Part shown: piece by piece, positions 1 to 6,952 of the stretch
Layout: each line of letters opens with the position of its first letter
How positions within the stretch are numbered: the first letter of the stretch is position 1
NCBI GenBank assembly: GCA_937942105.1
Contig: CALDFS010000058.1
Span: forward strand, 1 to 11,346
Origin: an uncultured Ruminococcus sp.
GTDB lineage: Bacteria > Bacillota > Clostridia > Oscillospirales > Ruminococcaceae
Direction of reading: 5' to 3'
Length of the DNA stretch: 11,346 nucleotides
Program-made: the position numbers and the translations under genes
The notes under the pieces: model-generated
The model's input: the letters and a program-made list of their open reading frames with translations, nothing else
Told to the model about the DNA's origin: nothing
Databases searched by the model: none

Positions 1-1
1 T

Positions 2-325
2 GAACTGACCTGGAACCGCAACAGCCTGGACAGCGACTATGAAGAAAAATATACGCTGAAATCCTCAAAAATCCATATGCCGGCAAGAATCGACTCGGCA
101 ACAGAAAATCGGATTCGGGAAACTGCGGCGCTTATTTACCGTGCGCTTGGCTGTTCGGGATTTGCAAGGGTGGATATGTTTTTAACGCCATCCTCAGAGA
201 TAGTTTTTAATGAGGTCAACACCATTCCCGGATTTACCTCACACAGCAGATATCCCAATATGATGAAAGGAATAGGTCTGTCGTTTGCGGAAATGCTGGA
301 CAGGCTTATAGGACTTTACATATGA
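2..325 (+). CDS. vanG: D-alanine:D-serine ligase, VanG type (C-terminal 107 residues; gene starts before window)
   Basis: ATP-dependent ligase that joins D-Ala to D-Ser in the cytoplasm, giving peptidoglycan precursors with weak vancomycin affinity. Only the C-terminal 107 residues lie in the window; the frame is open from base 2, so the gene is cut by the window edge and not visibly broken. Visible are the omega-loop segment DYEEKY, as in Ddl and D-Ala:D-Ser ligases and unlike the His-containing loop of VanA/VanB D-Ala:D-Lac ligases; the ATP-grasp metal-binding Asp in RVDMF; and the NEVNTIPGFT motif, whose Glu and Asn bind Mg2+. The ending MMKGIGLSF is what I recall for VanG. The stop codon overlaps the next start by four bases (ATGA, 322-325). 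The main alternative is a plain D-Ala:D-Ala ligase, but the vanXY and vanT genes immediately downstream argue strongly for VanG. Confidence 0.9.
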   Translation, partial: ELTWNRNSLDSDYEEKYTLKSSKIHMPARIDSATENRIRETAALIYRALGCSGFARVDMFLTPSSEIVFNEVNTIPGFTSHSRYPNMMKGIGLSFAEMLDRLIGLYI

Positions 326-1080
326 ATAACATAATTATCACAAACGATAAGATCTATAAGGGCAACCTGATTCTTGTAAATGCTGAATATGAGCTGAGAA
401 CATCTGATGAAAAGGATCTTACCGCCGTTAATTCCAAATATCCCGATATCCTTATGAAGAGGGAAGCGGTCAATATTTTGCGTATGATATTAGATAAGAT
501 AGGCAATCGCGGGGATATCGTCCCTGTAAGCGGGTATCGCTCATTTAAGGAGCAGACGGATATATATGAAAAATCTCTGATAGACAGCGGCAGGGAATTC
601 ACTGAAAAATTTGTCGCCCTGCCGAATCACAGCGAGCATCAGACGGGGCTGGCGATAGATTTAGGTCTGAATAAGGAGGATATCGACTTTATCTGCCCGG
701 ATTTTCCGTATGAAGGAATCTGTGAAGAATTCAGAAGGCTTGCCCCGAAATACGGTTTTGTCGAGCGTTATCAGAAAAATAAAGAGTATATTACAGGCAT
801 CGGTCATGAGCCTTGGCATTTCAGATATGTCGGCTATCAGCATTCTACCGTCATGTACGAAAAAGGCTTGGCTTTGGAGGAATATATTGAGTATGTCAAG
901 CGTTTTTCCTGCGAAGGTGAGCATCTCAACATCGTCAGGAACGGCGCTGCTGTTGAAATATTCTATGTCAAAGCGGACGATTCAGGCAAAACTGTAATTT
1001 CTCTGCCGGATAATACTGTCTATCAGATATCAGGAAACAATATAGACGGATTTATTGTAACAATATGGAGAAAGCCATGA
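322..1080 (+). CDS. vanXY: VanXY-type D,D-dipeptidase/D,D-carboxypeptidase
   Basis: Zinc metallopeptidase of the VanY/VanX (M15) family. In VanG and VanC operons one such protein hydrolyses free D-Ala-D-Ala and trims D-Ala from pentapeptide precursors, leaving D-Ser-ended precursors. The 252 residues match the usual VanXY length of about 250. Visible motifs are GYRSF at 71-75 (substrate-binding Arg73), the SxHxxGxAxD zinc motif at 104-113 (His106 and Asp113 as ligands), and ExxH in HEPWHF (Glu163 catalytic base, His166 third ligand). No signal peptide or membrane segment is visible at the N terminus, as expected for a cytoplasmic VanXY. The ATG at 322 has AGGA eight bases upstream and overlaps the ligase stop as ATGA, so translation is probably coupled. 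The 3' end overlaps vanT by four bases. A single-activity VanY is possible, but position and lack of an anchor favour VanXY. Confidence 0.92.
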   Translation: MNNIIITNDKIYKGNLILVNAEYELRTSDEKDLTAVNSKYPDILMKREAVNILRMILDKIGNRGDIVPVSGYRSFKEQTDIYEKSLIDSGREFTEKFVALPNHSEHQTGLAIDLGLNKEDIDFICPDFPYEGICEEFRRLAPKYGFVERYQKNKEYITGIGHEPWHFRYVGYQHSTVMYEKGLALEEYIEYVKRFSCEGEHLNIVRNGAAVEIFYVKADDSGKTVISLPDNTVYQISGNNIDGFIVTIWRKP

Positions 1081-3206
1081 ACAGCAAAAGAGCATATGCG
1101 GGTATAGATTATTTCAGGCTTATCGCGGCACTTTTGGTGGTGACTATCCACACCTCGCCGCTGCTGACATACTCCGAAACGGCGGATTTTATATTGACAG
1201 GAATAATTGCAAGAATAGCCGTGCCGTTTTTCTTTATGACATCCGGATTTTTTCTGATTACAAGGTATTCCAAAAACGCAGATAGGCTGAAGACGTTTAT
1301 AAAAAAGACGGCTCAGATTTACGGAGCCGCCATATTGCTATATCTGCCGATAAACATCTACAATGGGTACTTTTCAAAGGAAAATCTTGCGCCTGACATA
1401 ATTAAGGATATCTTAATAGACGGTACAATGTATCACCTTTGGTACCTGCCGGCTTCGATAATAGGCGGCATGATTGCATGGCATCTTGTAAAAAAGCTTG
1501 ATTACAAAAAGGCCTTTGCTGTCGCTCTGGCGCTGTATGCTGTCGGGCTGTTCGGGGACAGCTACTTCGGAATCTCAGAAAAGCTCCCGCTTCTCAACGG
1601 CCTTTATGGACTTGTGTTTCAGGTCTGTGACTACACAAGGAACGGCTTTTTCTTTGCACCGGTATTCTTTGTTTTGGGAGGAGCGTTCCACGATTCGAGT
1701 ATTGAAATCTCGCCGACAAAAAGCGTTTTAGGCTTTGCTATCAGCTTTGCAATGATGTTTTGTGAGGCAATTGTACTAAGAATCCTTGGTTTGCCAAGGC
1801 ACAACAGTATGTATATCTTCTTAGTGCCATGTACACTGTTTCTTTTCGGCACGGTTATTGTCTGGAAAGGAAAGCGCAAGCTTTGGCTGAGGGATATGTC
1901 GCTGATAATTTATATTGTTCACCCTATGACTATAGTATTTGTGCGCACGTGTGCAAAGCTTTTTAAGCTTCGGAATCTGCTGATTGATAACAGCTTGGTT
2001 CATTTCTTAGCTGTGAGCGTTATCTCGGCAGTGTTTGCCTTTGCGGTTACATTTGCTATATCCCGAATTAATGCAGTAAGAAAGCATGCCCCCATCAGCG
2101 CCGAAAGAGCGTGGATAGAGGTAAACCTTGACAATCTTCGCAGTAATGTTCAAGCACTTAATCAAGCTATGCCGGATAAATGCGAGCTTATGGCTGTTGT
2201 GAAGGCGGAAGCCTACGGCCACGGAGCGTTTGAAGCTGCGGCGTATCTCGAAAAAATCGGAGTGGAAGCCTTCGCCGTCGCAACTATAGAGGAGGGAATC
2301 GCGCTGAGAAAATTCGGAATTCGCGGAGATATCCTGATTCTTGGATATACAAGCCCGGAAATGGTAAAGGAGCTTAAACGCTTCAAGCTTATGCAAACCC
2401 TTGTCAGCTATGATTACGCCGCAGAATTAAACTCAATGGGAGTGAAAATAGATGTGCACATCAAGCTTGACACCGGAATGCACAGGCTCGGCTTCGACTG
2501 TGATGAAATCAGCAAAATCGCAGATGTATTCAGCATGAAAAACATATCCGTAAAAGGAATATATACTCATCTTTGCGTGGCAGACAGTTTTTCACAGGAT
2601 GATGTTATATTCACAGAGAATCAAATCAGTAAATTCTATAATGTACTTGAAACTCTGAAAGCGGCAGGTATCAAAATCCCAAAAACACATATTCAAAGCA
2701 GCTATGGGCTTCTGAATTATCCTGATATTGAATGTGATTACGTCAGAGCGGGAGTGTCGCTTTATGGCGTATTGAGCAAGCCGAATGACGATACCAGACT
2801 CAAGCCGGATCTGAAGCAGGTGCTCTCGCTGAAATCAAGAGTGGTTTTAATCAGAGATGTAAAAGCCGGAGACACCGTCGGCTACGGACGAGCCTTTACG
2901 GCTGAAAAAGACAGTAAAATAGCAATAATCTCAATCGGATATGCAGACGGACTGCCCAGAAGTCTTTCCTGCGGCAATGCTGGCGTGATGATCAACGGCG
3001 GTAAGGCACGAATTGTCGGAAGAATCTGCATGGATCAGACGGCTGTTGATGTAACCGACATTGACAACGTTAAAGTCGGAACAACGGTAACCGTCATAGG
3101 CGATGGCATATCCGCTGAAGCGGCTGCAGAGGATTCCGGAAGCATAACCAATGAGCTTTTAAGCAGACTTGGCAGGCGGCTGAAGGTGTTGACTGTCGGC
3201 GGATGA
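1077..3206 (+). CDS. vanT: VanT membrane-bound serine/alanine racemase
   Basis: Pyridoxal-phosphate racemase that supplies D-Ser to the VanG ligase. The 709 residues are close to the known VanT length of about 700-712. The N-terminal part (about 7-335) is a polytopic acyltransferase-3-like membrane domain with the conserved Arg14 and His25; it is thought to aid L-serine uptake. The C-terminal part (about 343-700) is an alanine-racemase fold: PLP lysine Lys376 in VVKAEAYGHG, catalytic Tyr603 in VGYGR, Tyr622 in IGYADG, and RICMDQ. At the position of the alanine-racemase Tyr in the NYE motif this protein has Asn692 (ITNELLSR), a substitution linked to serine use in VanT. I chose ATG 1077 over the in-frame ATG at 1065 because GGAG at 1067-1070 sits six bases before it and it forms an ATGA overlap with the vanXY stop. 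It is the last gene before the terminator. Confidence 0.93.
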   Translation: MNSKRAYAGIDYFRLIAALLVVTIHTSPLLTYSETADFILTGIIARIAVPFFFMTSGFFLITRYSKNADRLKTFIKKTAQIYGAAILLYLPINIYNGYFSKENLAPDIIKDILIDGTMYHLWYLPASIIGGMIAWHLVKKLDYKKAFAVALALYAVGLFGDSYFGISEKLPLLNGLYGLVFQVCDYTRNGFFFAPVFFVLGGAFHDSSIEISPTKSVLGFAISFAMMFCEAIVLRILGLPRHNSMYIFLVPCTLFLFGTVIVWKGKRKLWLRDMSLIIYIVHPMTIVFVRTCAKLFKLRNLLIDNSLVHFLAVSVISAVFAFAVTFAISRINAVRKHAPISAERAWIEVNLDNLRSNVQALNQAMPDKCELMAVVKAEAYGHGAFEAAAYLEKIGVEAFAVATIEEGIALRKFGIRGDILILGYTSPEMVKELKRFKLMQTLVSYDYAAELNSMGVKIDVHIKLDTGMHRLGFDCDEISKIADVFSMKNISVKGIYTHLCVADSFSQDDVIFTENQISKFYNVLETLKAAGIKIPKTHIQSSYGLLNYPDIECDYVRAGVSLYGVLSKPNDDTRLKPDLKQVLSLKSRVVLIRDVKAGDTVGYGRAFTAEKDSKIAIISIGYADGLPRSLSCGNAGVMINGGKARIVGRICMDQTAVDVTDIDNVKVGTTVTVIGDGISAEAAAEDSGSITNELLSRLGRRLKVLTVGG

Positions 3207-3221
3207 TTATAATATAAAGAA

Positions 3222-3253
3222 AAACACAGTGCCATATAAAAGACACTGTGTTT
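3222..3253. terminator. Bidirectional intrinsic terminator between vanT and rpmB
   Basis: A perfect 10-bp stem (AAACACAGTG at 3222-3231, CACTGTGTTT at 3244-3253) with a 12-base loop, starting 15 bases after the vanT stop and lying 33 bases past the rpmB stop. Read on the minus strand the stem is followed by TTTTCTTTATATT, a good U tract for rpmB. Read on the plus strand it runs into TTTGCTTTAT, weaker but usable. Shared terminators between convergent genes are common. Confidence 0.8.
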
Positions 3254-3286
3254 GCTTTATGCCGGAATTATACGTTTAAAATCCGA

Positions 3287-3472
3287 TTAAGCCCTTGTAA
3301 CCTTGCCGGATCTTAAGCACCTTGAGCATACATAGACGTGGCAGGGAGTACCGTTCTTAAGAACTTTAACTCTTTTAACGTTGGGCTTCCAAGTCCTGTT
3401 TGTTTTTCTGTTTGAGTGGGATACCTTAATTCCGAAAGTAACACCCTTTCCGCAAACTTCACACTTTGCCAT
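3287..3472 (-). CDS. rpmB: 50S ribosomal protein L28 (zinc-ribbon form)
   Basis: Small basic protein of the large ribosomal subunit; 61 residues, the usual L28 length. It begins MAKCEVCGKG and ends RSGKVTRA, both typical. It is the zinc-binding (C+) form: Cys4xxCys7 pairs with Cys49xxCys52, with an extra Cys44. The start is the ATG at 3472 because AGGAGG at 3482-3487 lies about nine bases upstream and because all L28 proteins start MA(K/R); a longer reading from 3511 would add 13 unrelated residues. It is transcribed alone, convergent to vanT and divergent from the M50 peptidase gene, from a promoter at 3517-3545. Zinc-independent paralogues, often induced on zinc starvation, exist in Firmicutes; none is seen here. 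Confidence 0.97.
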   Translation of the reverse strand: MAKCEVCGKGVTFGIKVSHSNRKTNRTWKPNVKRVKVLKNGTPCHVYVCSRCLRSGKVTRA

Positions 3473-3516
3473 GGGGCAGCACCTCCTTATCATTTGTTCA
3501 GAATTCAACAAGCTAT

Positions 3517-3545
3517 ATCATACCAAATTATTCGGACAATTGCAA
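3517..3545 (-). promoter_or_regulatory. SigA-type promoter of rpmB
   Basis: On the minus strand, TTGCAA (3545-3540) is followed after exactly 17 bases by TATGAT (3522-3517), with a TG one base before the -10 box (extended -10). The predicted start is near 3510, giving a leader of about 38 bases up to the rpmB ATG at 3472. Confidence 0.7.
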
Positions 3546-3548
3546 GTG

Positions 3549-3589
3549 TTTTTTGAAAATTTTTTTGAAAATCTTAAATTAATCTTAAA
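3549..3589. repeat. Tandem AT-rich short repeats in the divergent intergenic region
   Basis: TTTTTTGAAAAT occurs twice back to back (3549-3560, 3561-3572), followed by AATCTTAAA twice at an 11-base step (3570-3578, 3581-3589). The A and T tracts recur about once per helical turn, so this stretch is probably intrinsically bent. It lies just upstream of both divergent promoters and could act like an UP element. No gene is seen in 3512-3699. Confidence 0.6.
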
Positions 3590-3604
3590 ATCGCCCCAAA
3601 TCAC

Positions 3605-3633
3605 TTGAAATTCAGTGCAAAATGTAGTATCAT
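3605..3633 (+). promoter_or_regulatory. SigA-type promoter of the M50 peptidase-scpAB run
   Basis: TTGAAA (3605-3610) and TATCAT (3628-3633) are spaced by exactly 17 bases. The predicted start is near 3640, leaving a leader of about 60 bases before the ATG at 3700. The gene has AGAGGAG (3687-3693) six bases before its start. This is the only clear promoter found for the long + strand run that follows. Confidence 0.6.
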
Positions 3634-3654
3634 TACAATGAGATTATATAAGCA

Positions 3655-3678
3655 TGTTCACATCGTGATGATTGAACA
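3655..3678 (+). promoter_or_regulatory. Inverted repeat in the leader of the M50 peptidase gene
   Basis: TGTTCA (3655-3660) and TGAACA (3673-3678) are inverted copies. Inside them CATC and GATG (3661-3670) also pair. The element lies after the predicted transcription start and before the ribosome site, so it could be a small RNA hairpin or a protein-binding operator. Its function is unknown. Confidence 0.4.
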
Positions 3679-3699
3679 ACAAAAGTAGAGGAGACGGCT

Positions 3700-4389
3700 A
3701 TGTCAATTTTTTCTTACATTAACGATCCGGCTCAGCTTATGCTGATGGTCGGAATAAGGCTGTTTATAATTTTTTTGGTACTGCCGATACATGAGTGTGC
3801 TCATGCTTTCGCCGCTAAAAAGATGGGGGATAACACCGCAGTAATTTACGGCAGGCTTACACTCAATCCGTTTTCACACATCGATATTTTCGGAGCGATT
3901 TTTTTAATGCTTTTCGGCTTCGGATGGGCAAAGCCGGTGCCGATCAATCCGATACATTTCAAAAAATACAGAAAAGGCATCGCAATAACCGCTGCTGCTG
4001 GGCCTCTCTCAAACCTCATTTGTGCAACAATCGGCATATTTGTAGTAAGAATTCTTTCAAATATACCTGTTACGAGCGAAAATAGCTATATGGTTTTATA
4101 CTATATAATGCTTGCTGTTGATTACTTTAGCTTTATAAATTTATCTCTTGCAGTTTTCAACATGATTCCCATCCCGCCGCTGGACGGCTCACGTATTTTA
4201 GGCACTGTAGTTTCTAATAAGGTCAGTAATTTCATGCAGAAATATCAGCAGTATATCTATATTGTCTTTTTGGTGCTGCTGTTTACCGATGTTTTGCAGG
4301 TTCCCATGTCGTGGATAATCAATAAGCTGTATGCAGGAATAGACGCTTTGTTCTTCTGGGTAGAGCCTTTGTTCGGACTGCTGAGATAG
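3700..4389 (+). CDS. Site-2-protease-like M50 membrane metallopeptidase
   Basis: Intramembrane zinc metalloprotease-like protein of family M50, short YwhC-like type, 229 residues. It has the HExxH zinc motif HECAH (His31, Glu32, His35) in the first membrane segment and the third-ligand region NMIPIPPLDG (Asn154 to Asp162) near the C-terminal half. Hydrophobic segments lie at about 13-30, 61-78, 94-118, 129-155 and 184-204. There is no PDZ domain or CBS pair, unlike RseP or SpoIVFB-type relatives. The start ATG 3700 has a good ribosome site. The gene ends four bases before scpA, the arrangement I know from many clostridia. All expected catalytic residues are present, so it is likely active; its substrate cannot be read from the sequence. 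Confidence 0.9.
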   Translation: MSIFSYINDPAQLMLMVGIRLFIIFLVLPIHECAHAFAAKKMGDNTAVIYGRLTLNPFSHIDIFGAIFLMLFGFGWAKPVPINPIHFKKYRKGIAITAAAGPLSNLICATIGIFVVRILSNIPVTSENSYMVLYYIMLAVDYFSFINLSLAVFNMIPIPPLDGSRILGTVVSNKVSNFMQKYQQYIYIVFLVLLFTDVLQVPMSWIINKLYAGIDALFFWVEPLFGLLR

Positions 4390-4393
4390 ACTG

Positions 4394-5113
4394 ATGAGCG
4401 AGATATTATATAAAATCGAAGGCTTTGAAGGTCCTCTTGACCTGCTGCTTTTCCTGATATCAAAACATAAGCTTAACATCAACGATATTCAGATATCTCT
4501 GCTATTGGAGCAGTATCTTGAATATATAGACGGTATTGAGGACTGCGACTTTGAATATGCCGGCGAATTTCTTGAAATGGCGGCTAGGCTTATTCTTATT
4601 AAGACCCTTTCTCTTTTGCCCAAGCATGAGGAGGCAGAAGAGCTTAAGCGGGAGCTTCAGGGAAGGCTTATTGAATATTCTGCCTGCAAGCAGGCGGCAG
4701 CAAGGCTTTCGGAAGAGTATGTAGGCGACAAAGTATTCGTAAAAAAACCGACGCTTCCTGATTTTGATAAGACATACCGTGGAAAGAATCAGCCGGATGA
4801 GCTTATAAAAGCCTATCTTGGTCTGTCTGACAGAAAGCTTCGTCAGAAGCCGGTGGAGGCTTCGATATTCAAGCCGATAGTATCACATAAAATAGTGTCT
4901 GTAACGACCGGCATAATAACCGTTCTGCGCAGGCTTTATAAAACAGGAAAATGCTCCTTAGTCGATGTTATGGATAAGGCTGCCGGAAAATCAGAGAAAA
5001 TTGCTGTGTTTTTGGCTGTTTTAGAGCTTACAAAGTCGGGCAGAATATCTATTAATGATGACAATACAGAAATAACCTTTACCGGAAGGAGGAGACGGAA
5101 TGCAGCTCAATGA
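4394..5113 (+). CDS. scpA: Segregation and condensation protein A
   Basis: Kleisin subunit that bridges the heads of an SMC dimer and, with ScpB, forms the bacterial condensin needed for chromosome compaction and origin segregation. The 239 residues are the normal length. The N terminus has the family hallmark IEGFEGPLDLLLFLI (8-22), followed by the helical SMC-neck-binding region with DI(Q)ISLLLEQYLEYI. A charged middle leads to a C-terminal winged helix at about 160-235 that binds the SMC head. The ribosome site before ATG 4394 is weak, so translation is probably coupled to the M50 gene four bases upstream. The 3' end overlaps scpB by 14 bases and carries the scpB ribosome site. Confidence 0.96.
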   Translation: MSEILYKIEGFEGPLDLLLFLISKHKLNINDIQISLLLEQYLEYIDGIEDCDFEYAGEFLEMAARLILIKTLSLLPKHEEAEELKRELQGRLIEYSACKQAAARLSEEYVGDKVFVKKPTLPDFDKTYRGKNQPDELIKAYLGLSDRKLRQKPVEASIFKPIVSHKIVSVTTGIITVLRRLYKTGKCSLVDVMDKAAGKSEKIAVFLAVLELTKSGRISINDDNTEITFTGRRRRNAAQ

Positions 5114-5666
5114 CAAGCTTTCAGTTATAGAAGCAATACTTTTTGCCTGCGGCGAGCCGGTAGATGCCCAGCGCCTGTGCGATTCGGCGGACGTTGAGCC
5201 TGATGAGCTGCCGAGGCTTATCCTTGCACTCAATCAAAGGTATTCCGATATCGGCTCTTCACTTGAAATACTTTTGCTGAATCAAAGCTATCAGCTTGCG
5301 ACAAAAAAGGAGTTTGCACCTTATATCCGGTCTGCGGTGGAAAATAAAAGAAACGCCTCTCTTTCACCGGCGGCATTGGAAGTACTTACGATAATAGCTT
5401 ACAATCAGCCGATAACCAGAAGCTTTATCGACGATGTAAGGGGAGTTGACAGCTCGGGCGTTGTCAATAACCTCATCGAAAAGGAACTGATAGAGGAAGC
5501 AGGAAGGCTTGATATTCCCGGAAGACCGGTGCTGTTTAAAACCACCGAAAACTTTTTAAGATGCTTCGGCTTAACATCCTTGGAGGATCTTCCGCCGCTT
5601 CCGACTGAGTATTCGCAGCTAAGCTTTGATGACGTTGAAGCTGAGAGCGCAAAGGCTTCGGAATAG
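5100..5666 (+). CDS. scpB: Segregation and condensation protein B
   Basis: Partner of ScpA in the SMC-ScpAB condensin; ScpB dimers bind the middle of the kleisin. The 188 residues form two winged-helix domains (about 5-80 and 85-165). The second carries the conserved LSPAALEVLTIIAYNQPITR (88-107), a run with RGVDSSGVV, and GRLDIPGRPVLFKTT (145-159). The tail after about 165 is acidic. ATG 5100 has a strong AAGGAGGAG site at 5086-5094 lying inside the end of scpA, so the two proteins are probably made in step. Confidence 0.97.
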   Translation: MQLNDKLSVIEAILFACGEPVDAQRLCDSADVEPDELPRLILALNQRYSDIGSSLEILLLNQSYQLATKKEFAPYIRSAVENKRNASLSPAALEVLTIIAYNQPITRSFIDDVRGVDSSGVVNNLIEKELIEEAGRLDIPGRPVLFKTTENFLRCFGLTSLEDLPPLPTEYSQLSFDDVEAESAKASE

Positions 5667-5732
5667 GCAAAACCAAATGACATTGTGTGAAAGGGGACTG
5701 ATAATACGGTTGGCAGAATTATTTTAGGCGTA

Positions 5733-6503
5733 TTGCTTGCGCTGATACTAATTATTTTTGTCCTGCTTCACATTTCGGTAAGAGCTTATATTAAGTTTGA
5801 TAAAAAGAGCTTTAAGCTGTGTGTAAGGTATCTTTGGTTTACAGTCTTTAATATGGATACATCCCTGCCGCCGGGCAAAAGCTCTCAGGAAGCCGTCACG
5901 TCAGAATCCAAGGATGATAAGCCTGACTTTGAGCTGACCGAGTTAGAGGAGGTCGATTCCACTCAGGACAAGTCGCACGAGGATGAGAAGCCCTCCATTT
6001 CCGAGTCAAAGAGCGAATCGCAGGAAGCGGAAACGAATTCAAGCAAGGAAATCGATTCAGAGGAAAAGAGCAAAGAGGAAAAGGAGCATATATCCCTGAA
6101 ACAGCGATGGGAGGAAATCAAGCCTTACTTCCCGGTAGCAAAAAAAGCTCTGCGCAGGCTTTTGAAGATGATACGGCTCTACGATTTAGAGCTTCACCTT
6201 ACTGTGGGCGGTGATGACGCCTGCAAGGCTGGCATGAACTTTGCACGCGCGAATCAGGTGTTTTATCCTGCGCTTGCATTGCTTTGCACGGCGTTCAGCG
6301 TAAAAATAAATAAAACCGAAATAAACTGTGATTACAATGCCAATACTTTTGACGTCAGCGGCGGAGTCTTAATTATGGTGCGACCGTCTGCGGTTATCGC
6401 GTTGGCTGTATACTTAGGCGTTAATTATTTGAAGATCAGAATCAGAAACAGAAGAAAACAGAAAATCAACAATAAAAGAAAGAAGGACAAGGTAAATGGC
6501 TGA
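5733..6503 (+). CDS. DUF2953-like membrane protein with a charged linker (start uncertain)
   Basis: Unknown function; proteins of this type commonly lie between scpB and ytfJ in clostridia, which ties it loosely to sporulation. Numbered from TTG 5733 (256 residues), there is a membrane segment at 1-15, a short globular start, an acidic Ser/Glu/Lys linker at about 44-118, a DUF2953-type core at about 140-200 (ELHLTVGGDDACKAG), a second hydrophobic stretch at about 208-224, and a strongly basic tail. The start is uncertain: the frame is open from 5691 and an AAGGGG site lies at 5691-5696, but no ATG, GTG or TTG occurs in frame before 5733, and the TTG has only a weak site. The true start may be an unusual codon further up. 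The 3' end overlaps ytfJ by eight bases. Confidence 0.75.
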   Translation: MLALILIIFVLLHISVRAYIKFDKKSFKLCVRYLWFTVFNMDTSLPPGKSSQEAVTSESKDDKPDFELTELEEVDSTQDKSHEDEKPSISESKSESQEAETNSSKEIDSEEKSKEEKEHISLKQRWEEIKPYFPVAKKALRRLLKMIRLYDLELHLTVGGDDACKAGMNFARANQVFYPALALLCTAFSVKINKTEINCDYNANTFDVSGGVLIMVRPSAVIALAVYLGVNYLKIRIRNRRKQKINNKRKKDKVNG

Positions 6504-6918
6504 AAAGAATACTAATTTAGAGGGCTTGGTAAGAACCGCTATCGAAAAAATCAAAGAGGTCGTAGATGTTGAAACGGTGGTAGGCAAGCCGATAACAGTT
6601 CCGAACGGAACTATAATAATTCCCGTATCAAAAATAGCTGTCGGATTCGGCTCGGGCGGCTCTGATATCCCCGCTAAATCCGAGAAGGACCTTTTCGGCG
6701 GCGGAATGGGCGGCGGAGTTACGATTCAGCCCTTGGCATTTATTACCATCATGCCGGATGGCAATGTAAAGCTTTTGCAGATGACCATCAATGCCCCCAA
6801 GGAAAACGCCGCTTTGGCACTTATTCCGGATGTTGTTGACAAAATTACCGGATTCATGAGCAAAAACAAGGAATCAGCTTCCAAGGATGAATCATCCATG
6901 GAAGAAAAAGCTGAATAA
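6496..6918 (+). CDS. ytfJ: Sporulation protein YtfJ/GerW
   Basis: Spore-associated protein; in Bacillus the family member GerW is needed for proper germination responses. The 140 residues match the family. Visible are the N-terminal helix, the VVGKPITVPNGTIIIPVSKIAVGFGSGG signature (about 29-55, seen in pieces), a Gly-rich GGGMGGG at 68-74, then QPLAFITIMPDGNVKLLQM-like strand residues and an acidic, Ser-rich tail. No signal or membrane segment is seen. ATG 6496 lies inside the end of the DUF2953-like gene with AAGG shortly upstream. Its presence suggests a spore-forming or recently spore-forming lineage. Confidence 0.93.
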   Translation: MAEKNTNLEGLVRTAIEKIKEVVDVETVVGKPITVPNGTIIIPVSKIAVGFGSGGSDIPAKSEKDLFGGGMGGGVTIQPLAFITIMPDGNVKLLQMTINAPKENAALALIPDVVDKITGFMSKNKESASKDESSMEEKAE

Positions 6919-6922
6919 TATT

Positions 6923-6952
6923 TTGAATTAAAGCTTGCATAGTCCATAAAAT
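6923..6952 (+). promoter_or_regulatory. Possible promoter upstream of dacF
   Basis: TTGAAT (6923-6928) and TAAAAT (6947-6952) are 18 bases apart in the 67-base gap after ytfJ. The match is moderate. The -10 box overlaps the left arm of the dyad at 6943-6990, so a transcript starting here (near 6959) would lack that arm. Confidence 0.35.

Noticed and set aside
2007..2396. 129-codon minus-strand frame inside vanT
   Set aside because: It lies wholly under the VanT racemase domain, including the PLP lysine region, so it is a shadow.
3207..3286. A small RNA or attachment site between vanT and rpmB
   Set aside because: The only structure is a single 10-bp hairpin that is fully explained as a shared terminator; no direct repeats or integrase remnants are seen.
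3473..3511. Longer L28 starting at 3511
   Set aside because: L28 proteins start MA(K/R), and a strong ribosome site lies inside this stretch just before the ATG at 3472.
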